Counted from the first letter of the stretch, positions 12,534 to 38,999 are shown. The stretch is DNA of 64,000 nucleotides from Maylandia zebra (GCF_041146795.1 NC_135175.1:25189075-25253074); one strand, 5' to 3'. A program made the numbers and translations. Notes: generated by a model not told the origin, from the sequence alone.

Positions 12534-13342
12534 GTAAGAGAGGGAATAACACTGTATGAGAGCTGCCACGGTTGTATGACATGTAAGCTGTTTTATTTTA
12601 AGATAAACACAGATGTGGGGGTGAGCTCTAGTTAGCCGATTTGAGAGTTTTTCGAAGCTACTTGGGGCCCTGCGTCAAGTTAGCTTTAGCTGCTCAGGCC
12701 TGGCTACCGTTGTTAGCTTAGCTAAGGGGCTAACGCGCTAAATAGCCGGCTTATAAAAACTATTACGATTTACTTTTTATGTTTGACACTCTGGGCTCCT
12801 TAGACCATGATATTTATTATGGTTGGTTAACTGTGAAATGACAAAGTGTGACGTGTAGGCTGCTAACAGCTATGCTATCATGCGTTATACCGCAAAAAGC
12901 CCAACGTGCGGGCAGGTGGGACTGAAAGGAAACAAAATGCGGGTTTGGGGAGGGAGCATTATCCCCGCTATTACTGTCATTTAGTTGTCCTTAGACATTT
13001 TAGGCCTTTATACTCAAAGTTAGCCTACTTTTTAATGTAATCTGTAAAATGGTGTTATACGGTGAGTTCAATTACCGGCACATTTTTAACATTATGGTAA
13101 ACAGGCAAGTGTACCGAGGTTGGTCCTGGCGCCTCATTATGTAAGCGATTAGTCATTTTTACCCTTATTTATATTCTGACATTTAACTGGTAGACTAAGA
13201 CCAATTGGAAAATTGAGAAACCGTTAAACAACCTATGATCACGATTCTCCTGACACACTGCGATTCTATTTTGGTCTTAGTTTCTTCTTCATCCATATCA
13301 TTTCTGTGTTTTTCTTTTCCTATAATGTAGCACTGCACAACC

Positions 13343-16300
13343 ATGCCGTCTGACCTGGCTAAGAAGAAAGCAGCAAAGAAGAAGGAGGCTGCCAAAGCTC
13401 GCCAGCGCACCAAGAAAACTGAAGAAGTAAATGGGGAGAGTGAACAACAAGAGGCCCAGCTTAATGGAGCAGAGAGCAATGGTGAGAAGATGACTGAGGA
13501 AAAGCACTGATTGCTCACTGGATTTGTCAGCCTGTGGTAAATTTTCTAACTGAAGCTCTCTTGTTTTCTTTAAATATATTTGATAGGTGTTGAAAATTTG
13601 ACAAAGGAGCTGGATGAGTTTGAGCTGCGGAAAACGGAGGCCCGGGCAGTGACGGGTGTTCTTGCCTCCCACCCTAACAGCACTGATGTCCATATAAGCA
13701 GCCTGTCGCTCACCTTCCATGGTCAAGAGCTGCTTGCAGACACCAGCCTGGAGCTGAACTCAGGCAGACGCTATGGCCTCATTGGTCTTAATGGCACAGG
13801 TAACTAATTTATCCTGGAGCAGTATGTTTCTATTAAGACTTTAAACACACAGACATTAGAAACCAAAAGGAAACCCCCCCCCCCCCCCAGCTGTTTCAAA
13901 ACCTAGTATTTCATTTGGCCATCTGGCCCTTTAGGCCAAAGGGAAAAACCTGAATAACTGATGATATTAAAGGGTTCATATTACAGGAATTATATAAAGT
14001 TGACATTAGGCTTCAACCAATGACAGGGAAATGACAACATGAAATGGTTGGAACCCAAATTAAACCTTCCTGAGTTTTAAGGATTTGAAGCAAGTACCAA
14101 TGAGAGAAAGATGCTGGTGACTGACACCTCAGATGGAAGGGTGTAAAAGCATTAGAAAGTTGAAGCAGAAATCTTGGCAGCTTTATGGCCCACCTGAGGC
14201 CCATGGGAGTGGCCAGTAGGGAATCTCTTATCAACACTGGTTCTGCTACACTTCCTTGTGTAGCTTGCATTTGTCAAATGTTCTTATATCACATCCCACA
14301 AAACATTTTTCTCTCTATTATTTATTTATTTATTTATTTTCCCGTTTTCTGCCAGGAAAATCCATGCTGTTGTCAGCCATCGGACATCGTGAGATTCCCA
14401 TTCCAGAGCACATAGATATTTACCACTTGACCCGAGAGATGGCCCCGAGCGAAAAGACTGCTCTGCAGTGTGTCATGGAGGTGGATGAACAGAGGATCAT
14501 GTTGGAGAAGGAGGCAGAAAGACTTGCCCATGAAGACTGTGAGTGTTCAAATAAACTGCAGGAAGTTGAAAAATCTCTCTAATTTTGCTTTAGCTATATT
14601 ATAAATGCCTTTTTTTTTTTTTTTTTTTTTTTTGTAAACAGCTGAGTGTGAGAAGCTGATGGAGCTGTATGAGCGTCTGGAGGAGCTGGATGCAGACAAG
14701 GCGGAGATGCGAGCCTCTCGGATCCTCCACGGTTTGGGTTTCAGCACTGCGATGCAGCAGAAGAAACTGAAGGACTTCAGTGGAGGGTGGAGGATGCGTG
14801 TTGCTCTGGCCAGGTAGACACAGCTCGTATAGTACTGTACCACTGAGTTACGGTCATCCTCGTCTCTCCAGCTTTCGACTGATCCTGTGTCCCTTGTCCA
14901 AATGACAGAAAAACGCACACGATAAAAGCAAACTGTAGCATTGTGTCCTGACTTCCCACTTTAGTTTCCTGTATGGTAGATACAGGAAACTAAAGTGGGC
15001 ATAAGTTATAATTTCCTCTGTGTAGTCACGATAACCAATACAGGGAGGGGAATGAGGTGATAATGTATCCATTAAGGTAGCAGTATGAACCCTTTGTGAT
15101 GTGTAACGTGTTGCCCTAATACAAGAAACGCAACAGTGGTCTCAGTAGATCTGGTGTGAGTGACACAGACTGGGGACTATCATGTTTCTAGCATCTCCGG
15201 TTTGACAATGGAATCATTTGGATGACTAATAGGGTATTGGCATGATAGCCAGAGTGGTATTAAGTCCTAACATTTCAGTCTGTTTTGTGTAAAATATCTC
15301 TCCTGTCTCTCGATCTTCATTGTGCCCTGCCTATACAATATTGTGTTATAATGTGGAGAGGAGATAAACTAGTGTGAAATTGATATTCAAATTCACTATA
15401 ATATTGAACCAAAACAAACAATCCTATTGTTTTGCTCATTTCATAATAAAGGTGCTTCAAGAACACATTTCATATTACTTGTGTGTGCACTCAGACACAG
15501 TTGCTGGAGTTGGATATATGTCCTGGTGTAAATCTCAAAGTACAGAAAGACCAATTAAAGATCTTTGATCCTGAAGATCTTCATCCATCGCACACAAAGC
15601 ACAGGGATTTTTGTAATTTTAAAATGTGAAAGCACAAGCATTCAAGACTAGTTCTGAGCTTTAGATTTGAGGAGTTAATCTAAACAAACTATCAGTATTG
15701 CTTTAAATTCAGCTGTTTGACATCTTTGTAGGGCTTTGTTCATCAAGCCCTTCATGCTGCTGCTGGATGAGCCCACTAACCACTTGGACCTGGATGCTTG
15801 CGTGTGGTTGGAGGAGGAGCTTAAGTCGTAAGTTTTCCCTCTGCTTCCTTCATTTAAGTCGGATATGGATTAAGACTCATTTTTGATCAACTTGATGGTT
15901 TTTGTCAGGTTTAAGCGAATCCTCGTGCTCATCTCACACTCTCAAGACTTCCTGAACGGTGTGTGTACCAATATCATCCACCTGCATCAGAAGAAACTGA
16001 AGTACTACACGGTAAGGGCATGCAGCTGAAGTGACTGCCAGAAAAGAAAACACCCTGAGCATGCTTTGTAGGCTTCCAAGTATCATGAATAGATTGCTAT
16101 ACATGTAATCACATAATGCTGAATAAGGAAACCAGAGGCAGGCTATTACTAAATATATGTGTGCCACCCTGTTGGATGACAGTGCAAATCTATTTTCATT
16201 ATAAGGGTAACTATGACCAGTATGTGAAGACCAGACAGGAACTGGAAGAGAACCAGATGAAGCGCTTTAACTGGGAACAGGACCAGATAGCACACATGAA

Positions 16301-18120
16301 GGTAAAAAAGGGACATCATGTGGCCACGTGTCACTGCCTGATTGGTACAGAGACTTAGGCATCCTTTTATGAAGCAGTTACTGTTGCTATAGCCACACAG
16401 TAACATTTGCACTCAATTATCTTTTTTGTATCCCAATTTTCTAGAACTACATAGCCAGGTTTGGTCACGGCTCTGCAAAACTGGCACGACAAGCACAGAG
16501 CAAAGAGAAGACTCTGCAGAAGATGGTTGCATCAGGCTTGACTGAAAGAGTCGTGAATGACAAGGTACAGTAACTGTGGCCTATTAAATTTCATCTCTTT
16601 TTTTTTTTCTCTTTTTTTAACTTAATAGTATCAGTTCACAACAATGGTTGTCACAAGCCAGTTTAAACTGTAAAGAGCCTGAAATATCGGGGAGAGAACC
16701 CAGTCAATCAGATTATTCTTGGAGCTCCAATTGGTGACAGTGGGAAGGAAGAAGTTCCCTTTAACAGGTTTCCTGAATCTAATATGAGAGCTGATTTGAC
16801 AAGAGGGAATGTTTTGCCTCCTATTCTACAACCTTTGAAACTGTTGCTCAGCTTGCAGCCAGGCAGTTGTTTTTCCAACTTCTGGATCAGTAATGTATGT
16901 GTTTTTTAGGGACTGTGGTTAGTGGTGAAACCTACCAACTTAGCAGTAACCCTTCCTGTTTCCCACAGACTCTGTCATTTTATTTTCCTCCCTGTGGGAA
17001 GATTCCTCCTCCTGTTATCATGGTTCAGAATGTGAGCTTCAAGTACAGTGAGAATACAGTGAGTATAATGCATTTATATTTTCCCCTCCTTTTAAAATAT
17101 GGATTTATTTGGCACACTTAGTGATTTTTGTTTCCTTTAGCCGTACATATATAAAGACCTGGAGTTTGGTATTGACTTGGACACGCGAGTGGCTCTGGTG
17201 GGACCCAATGGAGCTGGGAAATCTACACTTCTGAAGCTGCTTATGGGAGAGGTAAGGCATCTTTATCATCAGCTTAGATCTACTCCCAGTTGATTTCAGA
17301 GTGATGAGGTTTATTCTCTTGTCTCTGTAGCTCCTACCTACTGATGGTATGATCCGCAAACATTCTCATGTCAAGATTGGCAGATATCACCAGGTAAAAC
17401 AAATCTTTTGAACATACTGCACAGGCTCCATCTGATTCATGGCGTTAGACACTGGTGGTGGCTGGTACAGTTAAAGATAAACGTGTGGGTTTTTAAAATT
17501 TTCTCTATAGCACCTGACTGAGCAGCTTGAGCTGGACTTGTCTCCTTTGGAGTACATGATGAAGTGTTTCCCTGAGATCAAAGAAAAGGAGGAGATGCGG
17601 AAGATCATCGGTCGCTATGGTCTAACTGGGAAACAGCAGGTAGGAAGGGGATACTTTCCCAGAACTACTATTAATTTTGTCTCCTCTCTACCATTCTAAC
17701 ATTTGAAACATCTTCCAGGTCAGTCCGATCAGAAATTTGTCAGATGGTCAGAAGTGCAGAGTGTGTTTTGCTTGGCTGGCCTGGCAGAACCCTCATATGC
17801 TGTTCCTTGACGAGCCTACTAATCACCTGGATATCGAGACTATTGATGCATTGGCAGAAGCGATCAACGAGTTCGAGGGTGGTATGATGCTAGTCAGCCA
17901 CGACTTCAGGCTAATTCAGCAGGTATGGACTGATCACTTAAAGCAATCAATTAGACCTTGATTAGAAGTGTCGCTATACTAATGGTCTCCCTTCCTGCAG
18001 GTGGCTCAAGAGATCTGGGTCTGTGAGAAGCAGACCATCACAAAGTGGAACAGAGACATCCTGGCATACAAAGAGCATCTGAAATCAAAGATCGAAAAAC
18101 AGCAGGCACATGACATCTAG
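13343..18120 (+). CDS. abcf2: ABCF2, ATP-binding cassette subfamily F member 2 (complete)
   Basis: Fourteen coding exons: 13343-13481, 13587-13799, 14356-14538, 14642-14813, 15732-15827, 15909-16011, 16206-16301, 16445-16564, 16969-17058, 17141-17251, 17331-17393, 17511-17639, 17719-17922, 18001-18120. All join in frame to 612 residues (human about 623). ABCF proteins have two ATPase cassettes and no membrane segments; they are tied to ribosome and translation functions. The N-terminus is lysine/alanine-rich ([20 protein letters not shown]). Cassette 1: Walker A GLNGTGKS 113-120, signature FSGGW 224-228, Walker [12 protein letters not shown] from 245. The ABC-F linker ([20 protein letters not shown]) follows. 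Cassette 2: Walker A GPNGAGKS 425-432, signature LSDGQ 512-516, Walker [12 protein letters not shown] from about 533, then SHDF. The start ATG follows a 12-base 5' UTR piece in exon 2. Intron 14814-15731 contains a perfect hairpin. Confidence 0.96.
14955..14999. repeat. Perfect 20-bp inverted repeat in an ABCF2 intron
   Basis: Arm 14955-14974 (CCCACTTTAGTTTCCTGTAT) is the exact reverse complement of 14980-14999, with a 5-base GGTAG loop. Either transcript would fold into a 20-bp stem. No transposon ends recognised around it. Function unknown. Confidence 0.85.
16660..16870 (-). repeat. LINE 3'-UTR-like fragment in an ABCF2 intron
   Basis: GGTGACAGTGGGAAGGAAGA followed by AGTTCCCTTTAACAGG is the antisense of the block seen at about 32640-32730 in another LINE copy (TTTTCCTATTAAATAGGGA.. 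CACTATTGCCAAG). It is a degraded 3' tail with no coding part. Confidence 0.45.
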
Positions 18121-18524
18121 AGGAGCTTCATGCTGAGCCACTCCTTTATCTCATCACAGATTTGACCTGCGAACTCCTGAAGGGATGAGCAGGAAACGTC
18201 CAAGCCAGAACTAAAACGGTCTCTTGTACATGTTGTACTGTATTTCCATCGGTTTGACAGTGCTGCACCGTGCTGAACATGACCCAAACCCCCTCCGCTG
18301 TTCTCTGATTGGCTGATTCACCCGAAGCATCTCGGTGCATTTTGGAATGCATTCCATTGTGCTGTCTTCATAGGAAAGTTTTATTTTTCCACGTTCTGTT
18401 TATCCCAACATGTATGCAGCAGCTTTTAGGTCATATTTTATATTTAAAAAATTGACTTCTTTCTCCCCCCATGTAAAATTACAGTTCTGCCTTATTTAAC
18501 AATGTAATGCAATAAGTTTGTCTG

Positions 18525-18530
18525 AATAAA
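18525..18530 (+). terminator. Poly(A) signal AATAAA, ABCF2
   Basis: Canonical signal about 405 bases after the ABCF2 stop, the first strong one downstream, giving cleavage near 18545. It faces the opposite-strand signal at 18568-18573. Confidence 0.75.
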
Positions 18531-18567
18531 CGGAACATTAAAAAACAGCAACTTCCTTTGAGAAGAC

Positions 18568-18573
18568 TTTATT
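18568..18573 (-). terminator. Poly(A) signal (TTTATT on plus), UBA-UBX-LRR gene
   Basis: Minus-strand AATAAA about 1.6 kb after the stop of the UBA-UBX-LRR gene. If used, its cleavage near 18550 coincides with that of ABCF2. Closer minus-strand candidates exist (for example near 19099-19104), so the exact 3' end is uncertain. Confidence 0.4.
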
Positions 18574-20198
18574 GTTAATTGTAACGAATACAGTGTTTGT
18601 ATCCAAAAAAACCAAAAGCTTTTAAGGAAAATAAACTATTTTACATATGTGTAAACGGGGGAAAAAAAGCTTGGAAGGGATTAAAGTTGCTTTGGGTCCT
18701 GAGTGAGCCCCATGGCTGCATAGATATGTTATATTACAGCCATTACACTGCACTGAATGAGGCTCACTGATGTAGCAGAAAATGGCTAAACTTTCCAAAA
18801 AACAAACAAACCCTAAAACATTGGCATAATTGATAATAAGAGGGCTACTTATAAAAGAAAGCGGAGGTCAGTGCATTACCAGGATGCAGCTAAAATAACT
18901 AGTTTCAGGTGATGAGAGCTAACATCCATGCAGGCTGAGTTATAAAAACCTTGACTTCAGTGTTTTTACCTTTTTAAATGTGGGTTGTTTTTTTTGTTTG
19001 TTTGTTTGTTTGTTTTTAGCTTAAAGCTGCATTCACATCAAATTTAGCCATCCAATTTTTAGGCTAATTCCAGTATTCTACACTGTATGGTGGCTCATTT
19101 TTATTAAACTCTTGCCTAATCACAACTAACAATACAAATACTACTTTCAAACGGTCAAGATAAAAAAATAAAAAAAAAATAAAAAAAACTCAATTACTTC
19201 TACTGGTACATCCAGTATGACTTGAATACAGCTTCAAAATTAAAGAAAGTTAATTTCAACGCAGATAATCAGTGGAAGACATTTATCTGCCTTCATGTCC
19301 CTCTAAAACATTTGAACCGTGTTTGGTTTAACTGGCTATTTGTTGTTTAGATTCTCATTTAATACCTTAGATAAAGTCTGTTAGTCATCGCATGCTGTTG
19401 TACATTCCCAGCATAAAGTATATTTCTGCCACTTGGCTCCAACCTGATGTCTGTAATGCGAAGCTTCAGGGTTACAAAGATGCTTCCTTCTTACTGGGGT
19501 GACATGATGCAGGCCTTACCTGACAGAGCTATAATACTAAAAAGTTTAATAACTTACAGCCATTTTTTTCATCCTGGGTTAAGAGGGGCTAAACTACAGT
19601 AATATAGTAGTGTTGCTTTGGCTGGAGACGCTGTGTGGTTGTTTTTTTTCCTTCACATTCTTCTAGCATTACATTTTTACCATCTTCATAAAACATGTCA
19701 CTCTGCTGCCAGGACACCCATCCATATTTCACAGCCACGTGAACGTGCTTATGTCGAGACAGACACATCCTGGGTGGACTTCTCCAGTTAACAACCACCT
19801 TCTTGTGATCATTTAGCCTGACTGCTGGCGCAAAGTGAAGCCAGATAAGGAAAAGATCTCCGGGGGTATGTTGAAGCTGCTTCGTAGTACAGGCCCCTGG
19901 AGAAACACAGGTTGCTCCAACCTGTAAAGCTGCGCATAAAGCTATAAAGTCTTTCAGGTGGCGTTTGGGGCTGCAGAGTATTAAATAGTGATTAATTCTG
20001 TATATGTAAATGTTGGAAAAAACAGCTGTTGAACACAACGCTCCTGTTTAAGGTTTCAACTCAGCGCGCATGATTGACAGATTAGTGGCACTAGCTGCGG
20101 TTGAAACAGTGCAAGTAGGAGGAGTGTTTCATCAATTATGCTTTGCCCAGATGATCCTGGAGGCAGCATCTCAGAGCGGCAGCCGAAACTCGTGATGC
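18574..20198 (-). other. Probable 3' UTR of the UBA-UBX-LRR gene
   Basis: The stretch between the stop at 20199-20201 and the minus-strand poly(A) signal has no recognised exon on either strand. A 149-codon minus-strand ORF (20038-19589) lies inside it but shows no domain and has the low complexity of a UTR. Extent inferred. Confidence 0.35.
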
Positions 20199-33882
<13,684 letters not shown>

Positions 33883-34230
33883 GGCGTTGTTTCAAGGTTC
33901 CCGTGCAGAAATCAAAGTGAAAGTGATGCTCATTTGCAACTTTATTGACTTCCTCGGGTGTGTTTGGAGAGCCTCTGTGTATGCTAGCTGCAATGACCTC
34001 CCCCACTCACAGCAAGAGCCTATCAGCACATAGGATAGTGGAGGGTTTTCCCCTGCGTGTCCACAATAAACTGATCAATGAACTACAGAGACTGAACCCA
34101 ATCAGCCTTATCAATAACCCTCATCAACTATTGCCACATGTGTGCAGCTTCTCTGGTCTGTGAACATTTAGGTAGTTTGGCAATAATAACAGCATGACAG
34201 ATAGGTCACACTTACTTTATGACTTATTAT
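33883..34230 (-). promoter_or_regulatory. Probable 5' UTR/promoter of the UBA-UBX-LRR gene
   Basis: Sequence directly upstream (minus strand) of the ATG at 33882, before LINE sequence begins at 34236. No TATA box or CpG island stands out. Assigned by position only. Confidence 0.3.
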
Positions 34231-34460
34231 CTAAAATCAAATCAAATCACTTTTATTGTCACGTCACATGTGCAGGTACACTGGTACAGTACATGCGAGT
34301 GAAATTCTTGTGTGCGAGCTTCACAAGCAACAGAGTTGTGCAAAAATACAATTACATAAAATAAACAAATTATAAGAATGGCTAAATCTGAGAGTAATAA
34401 ATATATGTACAATATAAGAGTGTATGCATTACTGGATGTGTATACTAAATATGTTTTTCT

Positions 34461-34462
<2 letters not shown>

Positions 34463-34502
<40 letters not shown>
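34463..34502. repeat. (GT)n microsatellite
   Basis: About 40 bases of perfect GT dinucleotides inside the LINE 3' region. Confidence 0.95.
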
Positions 34503-34505
<3 letters not shown>

Positions 34506-34762
34506 CATATTTTACAAATTAAATAGAGTAAACAATAAAATAAAATATATAGAATATACAGAGGTTGGTAGTTGGACATGTGCAAAACAGTGGCATTTAT
34601 ATACAGTGTGGAGTGCATAATGCTGAAGTTCCAGTAGTGAAGGTGAGGTGTCTATGAAGTGTTCAGCAGTCTGATGGCCTGGTGGAAGAAGCTGTCTCTC
34701 AGTCTGCTGGTACGGGACCGGATGCTGCAGAACCTCCTTCCTGATGGAAGTAGTCTGAACAG

Positions 34763-35895
34763 TTAATGGCTGGGGTGACTGGAGTCCTTGATGATCCTCC
34801 CCGCTTTCCTCAGGCACTGCTTCCTGTAGATGTCTTGGAGGGAGGGAAGCTCACCTCCAATTATCCGTTCAGAGCACCGCACTACTCTCTGGAGAGCTTT
34901 GCGGTTGTAAGCGGTGCTGTTGCCATACCAGGTGGTGATGCATCCAGTGAGGATGCTCTCAATGGCACAGTGATAGAAGGTCCTGAGGATGCGGGGGCTC
35001 ATGCCAAATCTTTTCAGTCTCCTGAGAAAGAAGAGGCGCTGCTGCGCCTTCTTCACTGTTTTGTTTGTGTGTACTGACCACGTAAGATCCTCAGCCAGAT
35101 GTACACCAAGGACCCGGAAGCTGCTCACTCTCTCCACAGCAGCGCCGTTGATGGTGATAAGGGTTTGTACTTCTCTGCACCTCCGGAAGTCCACTATCAA
35201 CTCCTTTGTCTTTGCGACGTTGAGGGTGAGATGGTTGTCTTGACACCAGTGGGTCAGGGCGCTGACCTCCTCCCTGTAGGCCGTCTCATCACCGTTGGTG
35301 ATAAGACCCACCACTGTAGTGTCGTCCGCAAACTTCACAATGATGTTGGAGTTGTTAGTGGCTGTGCAGTCGTAGGTGTAGAGTGAGTACAGGAGAGGGC
35401 TCAGTACACACCCCTGTGGAGCACCAGTGTTCAGTGTGATGGGGGATGAGGTGATGCTGCCCAGTCTGACCACTTGGCGTCTGTCAGGCAGGAAGCTAAG
35501 GATCCAGCTGCAGAGGGAGCTGCTCAGTCCTAGATCCTGCAGTTTCCTATCCAGCTTCGAGGGAACGATGGTATTGAATGCTGAGCTGTGATCTACAAAC
35601 AGCATTCTCACATACGTGTCTCTCTTCTCCAGGTGTGACAGGGCAGTGTGTAGTGTCAGGGCTATGGCATCATCAGTGGACCTGTTGTGGCGGTATGCAA
35701 ATTGTAGAGGGTCCAGTGAGTCGGGTAGTGAAGAGCAAATGAAGTCCCTGACCAGCTTCTCGAAGCATTTGCTCATGATGGGGGTCAGGGCTACAGGTCG
35801 CCAGTCGTTCAATGAGGACATGGTGGAGGATTTGGGTGCTGGGACGATGGTGGCCATTTTGAAGCAGGCTGGGACTACAGACAGAGAGAGGAAAG
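34763..35895 (-). pseudogene. LINE reverse transcriptase ORF (frameshifted remnant)
   Basis: Continuous frame of about 375 codons covering the RT palm, FADD active site and C-terminal tail of the LINE above. The N-terminal part is cut by a frameshift near 35895 and the element stops at 36007, so no functional protein is expected. Confidence 0.8.
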
Positions 35896-36034
35896 GTTGA
35901 AGATGTGTGTAAACACTCCAGCCAGCTGAGCCGCGCATGACTTGAGGATGCGGCCGGGAATCCCGTCCGGACCAGTAGCTTTGCGCGCGTTCACCTTCCT
36001 GAAGCAACTAAAATAATATAATAAAAAAAGAAAT

Positions 36035-37140
36035 TGCAATTTATTAGGTACACTTTATGAGCTGCATCCAGCAGATAATTCTACCCTTTGAAAATCTTAG
36101 AAATATTGTTTTCATCTACTGTTTATCTACTGATAGAATAAAAATGCTTATTTTAAAGTAGATTGGTATTAACGTCAAAGGGCTATGATGTGTTATATGC
36201 TATTGATGGTATTTGATAATGTAGTCTAGCACAATACCTCGAGTATACAGGCCTAGTAACATTAGTTAATATACACTTATAATAAACCGCATTAAACTGA
36301 GATTGTAGGTTTACCTAAGATCTGGTATACATCATTTTACAGGTGTACCAGAAACTTCCTTTGCTCAACACTCTGGGATCTCCGTTGTGGTATTTTGTGC
36401 TTCACAATGCACCACACATTTTCAATGGGAGAAAGGTCTGGACTACAGGTAGGTCATTCTAGTACCCGCACTCTTTTACTACAAAGTCACGCTGTTGTGA
36501 CACATGCAGAATGTGGCTTAAGCAGGGACGTCCCTGAAAAAGATGTCACTTGGATGGCAGCATATGTTGCTCCAAAACCTCTATGTACTTCTCAGCATTA
36601 ATGGTGCCTTCACAGATGTGCAAGTTACCAATGTCGTGGGCACTAACACACCCCCATACCATCACAGATTCTGGCTTTTGAACTTTGTGCTGACAACAAT
36701 CCACATGATCCTTTTCCTTTTTGGCCTAGAGGACACAAAGTTCATGATTTCCAAAAGCAATTTGAAAAAGTGGACTCGTCAGACCACAGCACACTTTTCC
36801 ACTTGGCGTCAGTCCATCTGAGATGAGCTCAGGCCCAGAGAAGCCGGTGGCATTTCTGGGCTGTATCTGGAGTTGATATATGGCTTTCGTTTTGCATGGT
36901 AGAGTTTTAACTTGCACTTGTAGATGTAGGGACAAACTGTGTTAACTAACAATAGTTTTTCTGAAGTATACCTGAGCCCACATGGTAATATCCTTTACAT
37001 CATTCCTCAACTTTCCCAGTCTTTTGCTGCACCTGTCCCAGCTTTTTTGGAACCTGTTGCAGGCATCAAATTCAAAATGAGTGAAGATTTGCAAAACAAC
37101 AATAAAGTTTATAATATAATATTTAGTTTATAATGTTTAT
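36035..37140. repeat. DNA-transposon-like dispersed repeat
   Basis: Begins with an ATTTATTAGGTACAC motif. Further on it contains blocks familiar from fish interspersed repeats: CACATTTTCAATGGGAGA, AGTGGACTCGTCAGACCACA, and GTTGCAGGCATCAAATTCAA followed by AAATGAG..TTGCAAAACAACAATAAAG. The short ORFs have no domain. Possibly two overlapping repeats; family not assigned. Confidence 0.55.
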
Positions 37141-37439
37141 AATGTAAATATAATAAAGTTTATCATGTAATATTTAGTTTGTATTCACTGGGCTCTTTTA
37201 TTTATTTTACTTTATTTATTTTTCCTACTTAACTGTCTCCATTTTTGTGCAATCTTGACCTTATTGAACTATTTTGTATTTGTTATGTTCTGTATGTATG
37301 TGTTTCATGTTTTGTGTGCTGTGAGATAGTAACAGTGAATCAGGGAGAGGAAGTGGGGCAGCTATGAATAGGATGAAGCGTGGAAAGGCATCTGGTCCAG
37401 GTGAGATATCTGTGGAGGTATGGAGATGTCTCATCCTAA

Positions 37440-37735
37440 CATCCTTCTCTGTCACATCAAACCTCTACAGGTCCTTCTTCATTACATCCATGAACGTTTT
37501 CTGAGGTCTTCCTGTTTATCTCTTGCCTGACAGCTCCAACATCTAACATATTCCGTCTAATATAGCCACTGTCCCTGCTCTGCACACATCCAAACCATCT
37601 CAACCTTGCATCTCCAACTTTATCTCCAAATGTGAGCTGTCCCTCTGATATAGTCATTACTAATCTTGTCCGTTCTGGTCTCTCCCAGTGAGAATCTTAA
37701 CATCATCTGCTCCCCTAGCTCAACCTCCTGTCTTT
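37440..37735 (-). mobile_element. LINE 3' fragment, second copy
   Basis: Minus-strand LRWFGCVQSRDSGYIRRNML and the INRKTSENVHGC block match the RT tail fragment at 3494-3790. Upstream (minus) TFGDKVGDARL fits the same family. Dead fragment. Confidence 0.6.
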
Positions 37736-37739
37736 TTGT

Positions 37740-38990
37740 CAGTGCCAGATTTTAATTCATTGAGCTCTTTTATTTTATTTCACTTGTTTTCATGTCTTTA
37801 TTGAACTTAACTGTGTAATAAAAACTACATTTTGGATTTTTTGTTTGAAAAAACCCCCCTTATTTAATTATTTTGTCCATTCCACTTTATTTTGCTTGCT
37901 GTGAGACAATAATTTCCACATTCTGGAACAATTAAACTATGTTTAATCTCTTTTTGTCTCAATGAAGTGGGTATTCATTCACTACATATATTATAATGCT
38001 TAAACACAACAGGTGTAACTTCAGAGTTCATTAGCAGTAAGCTGTCAGCAGGGGTCACACTTACTCTATGTGATGTGGCCATAGACTTTATACACTGATT
38101 TTCAGATGTCATGCATTATTAGTAGACAAATACAAAATTTGATTGGCATAAACAATTTATTAATCATAAATAAGCCCGATGGTCTGATTATCCAATTATC
38201 TGATCAACTGAGAAGATACAAACAATAAAATAAAATAACACCATGCGCTTGTATCATTGTGAGTTCTTCTGATTAAAAAGCACTGTAAAAAAGAAAAGAA
38301 AAGGTAGGATTTAATTACTCATATTACTCTACACTTGAAATTAATATAAAGACTCTTTCTTTAATGCTTTTGCAGGACTGCTGTGGACAAGTAATACAGC
38401 AACAGTGAGTGACACAGGAACAGATAACAATGTGATTAAGCGAGATAAGATATTCATAAAGTTGCAGCAGACCGTAATGCGACAGGTAGGGTTAATATGT
38501 GTGAAAGAAGAAGGAAGACCTTTAGATAAAGTTCATACAGCTTATACAGCCTTCATAATATATTCTTTCTTACTTACTACTTTATTCACATGCATATGGA
38601 GACATTTAGATTATTATACAATTCTTAGATATTGGGTAAAGCTAGACATATATTTAAAGTAGACCTGCATGTACACATATATGTGTATATTTCAATAAAA
38701 TTGCAGAAATTACACTGTCATCAAACAATGTGACTAATAATTAGTATGCAAGGGCATACAAGTGGCTCAGGTGTGCAGTCAGGTGATGGCAGGGAACAGC
38801 AAGGTGGGCTGAGGTAGCCCCTGAGGTTCTGCTGGTATACAAAGGAAAGACAAGGCAGTCCACTTCTGCTGCCAGCAATGAGTAATGCGAAATATGAACC
38901 CACTGCAGTGTTGTTCAGATATATTTCTTTATAAACGACATGTGATATGAGAGATTTGTTGAAGGTAACTCAGCTTGACAGACATAAAAT
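37740..38990. other. Gene-free AT-rich stretch
   Basis: No exon, RNA gene or named repeat recognised. Short ORFs only. Confidence 0.4.
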
Positions 38991-38999
38991 CATATATTT

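Larger units (their letters stand above)
34236..36007 (-). mobile_element. 5'-truncated CR1/L2-type LINE with near-complete reverse transcriptase
   Basis: The minus strand encodes RT motifs in order: LNDWRPVALTPIMSKCFEKL, LQFAYRHNRSTDDAI, VDHSSAFNTI, NTGAPQGCVLSPLLYSL, KFADDTTVVGL (catalytic FADD), LNVAKTKELIVDFRR, then the thumb, with stop at 34763-34765. Upstream of about 35895 the coding frame shifts: [13 protein letters not shown] lies one frame over, so a 1-base indel has broken it. The endonuclease part is missing. The 3' UTR holds a GT repeat and ends in the AATAAAAGTGATTTGATTTG tail. Same broad group as 62714-64000. Confidence 0.85.

Noticed and set aside
13298-13726. 142-codon minus-strand ORF over ABCF2 exons 2-3
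   Set aside because: Antisense shadow of ABCF2 coding sequence.
19589-20038. 149-codon minus ORF downstream of the UBA-UBX-LRR stop
   Set aside because: Starts after the stop codon, no acceptor or domain; most likely 3' UTR.
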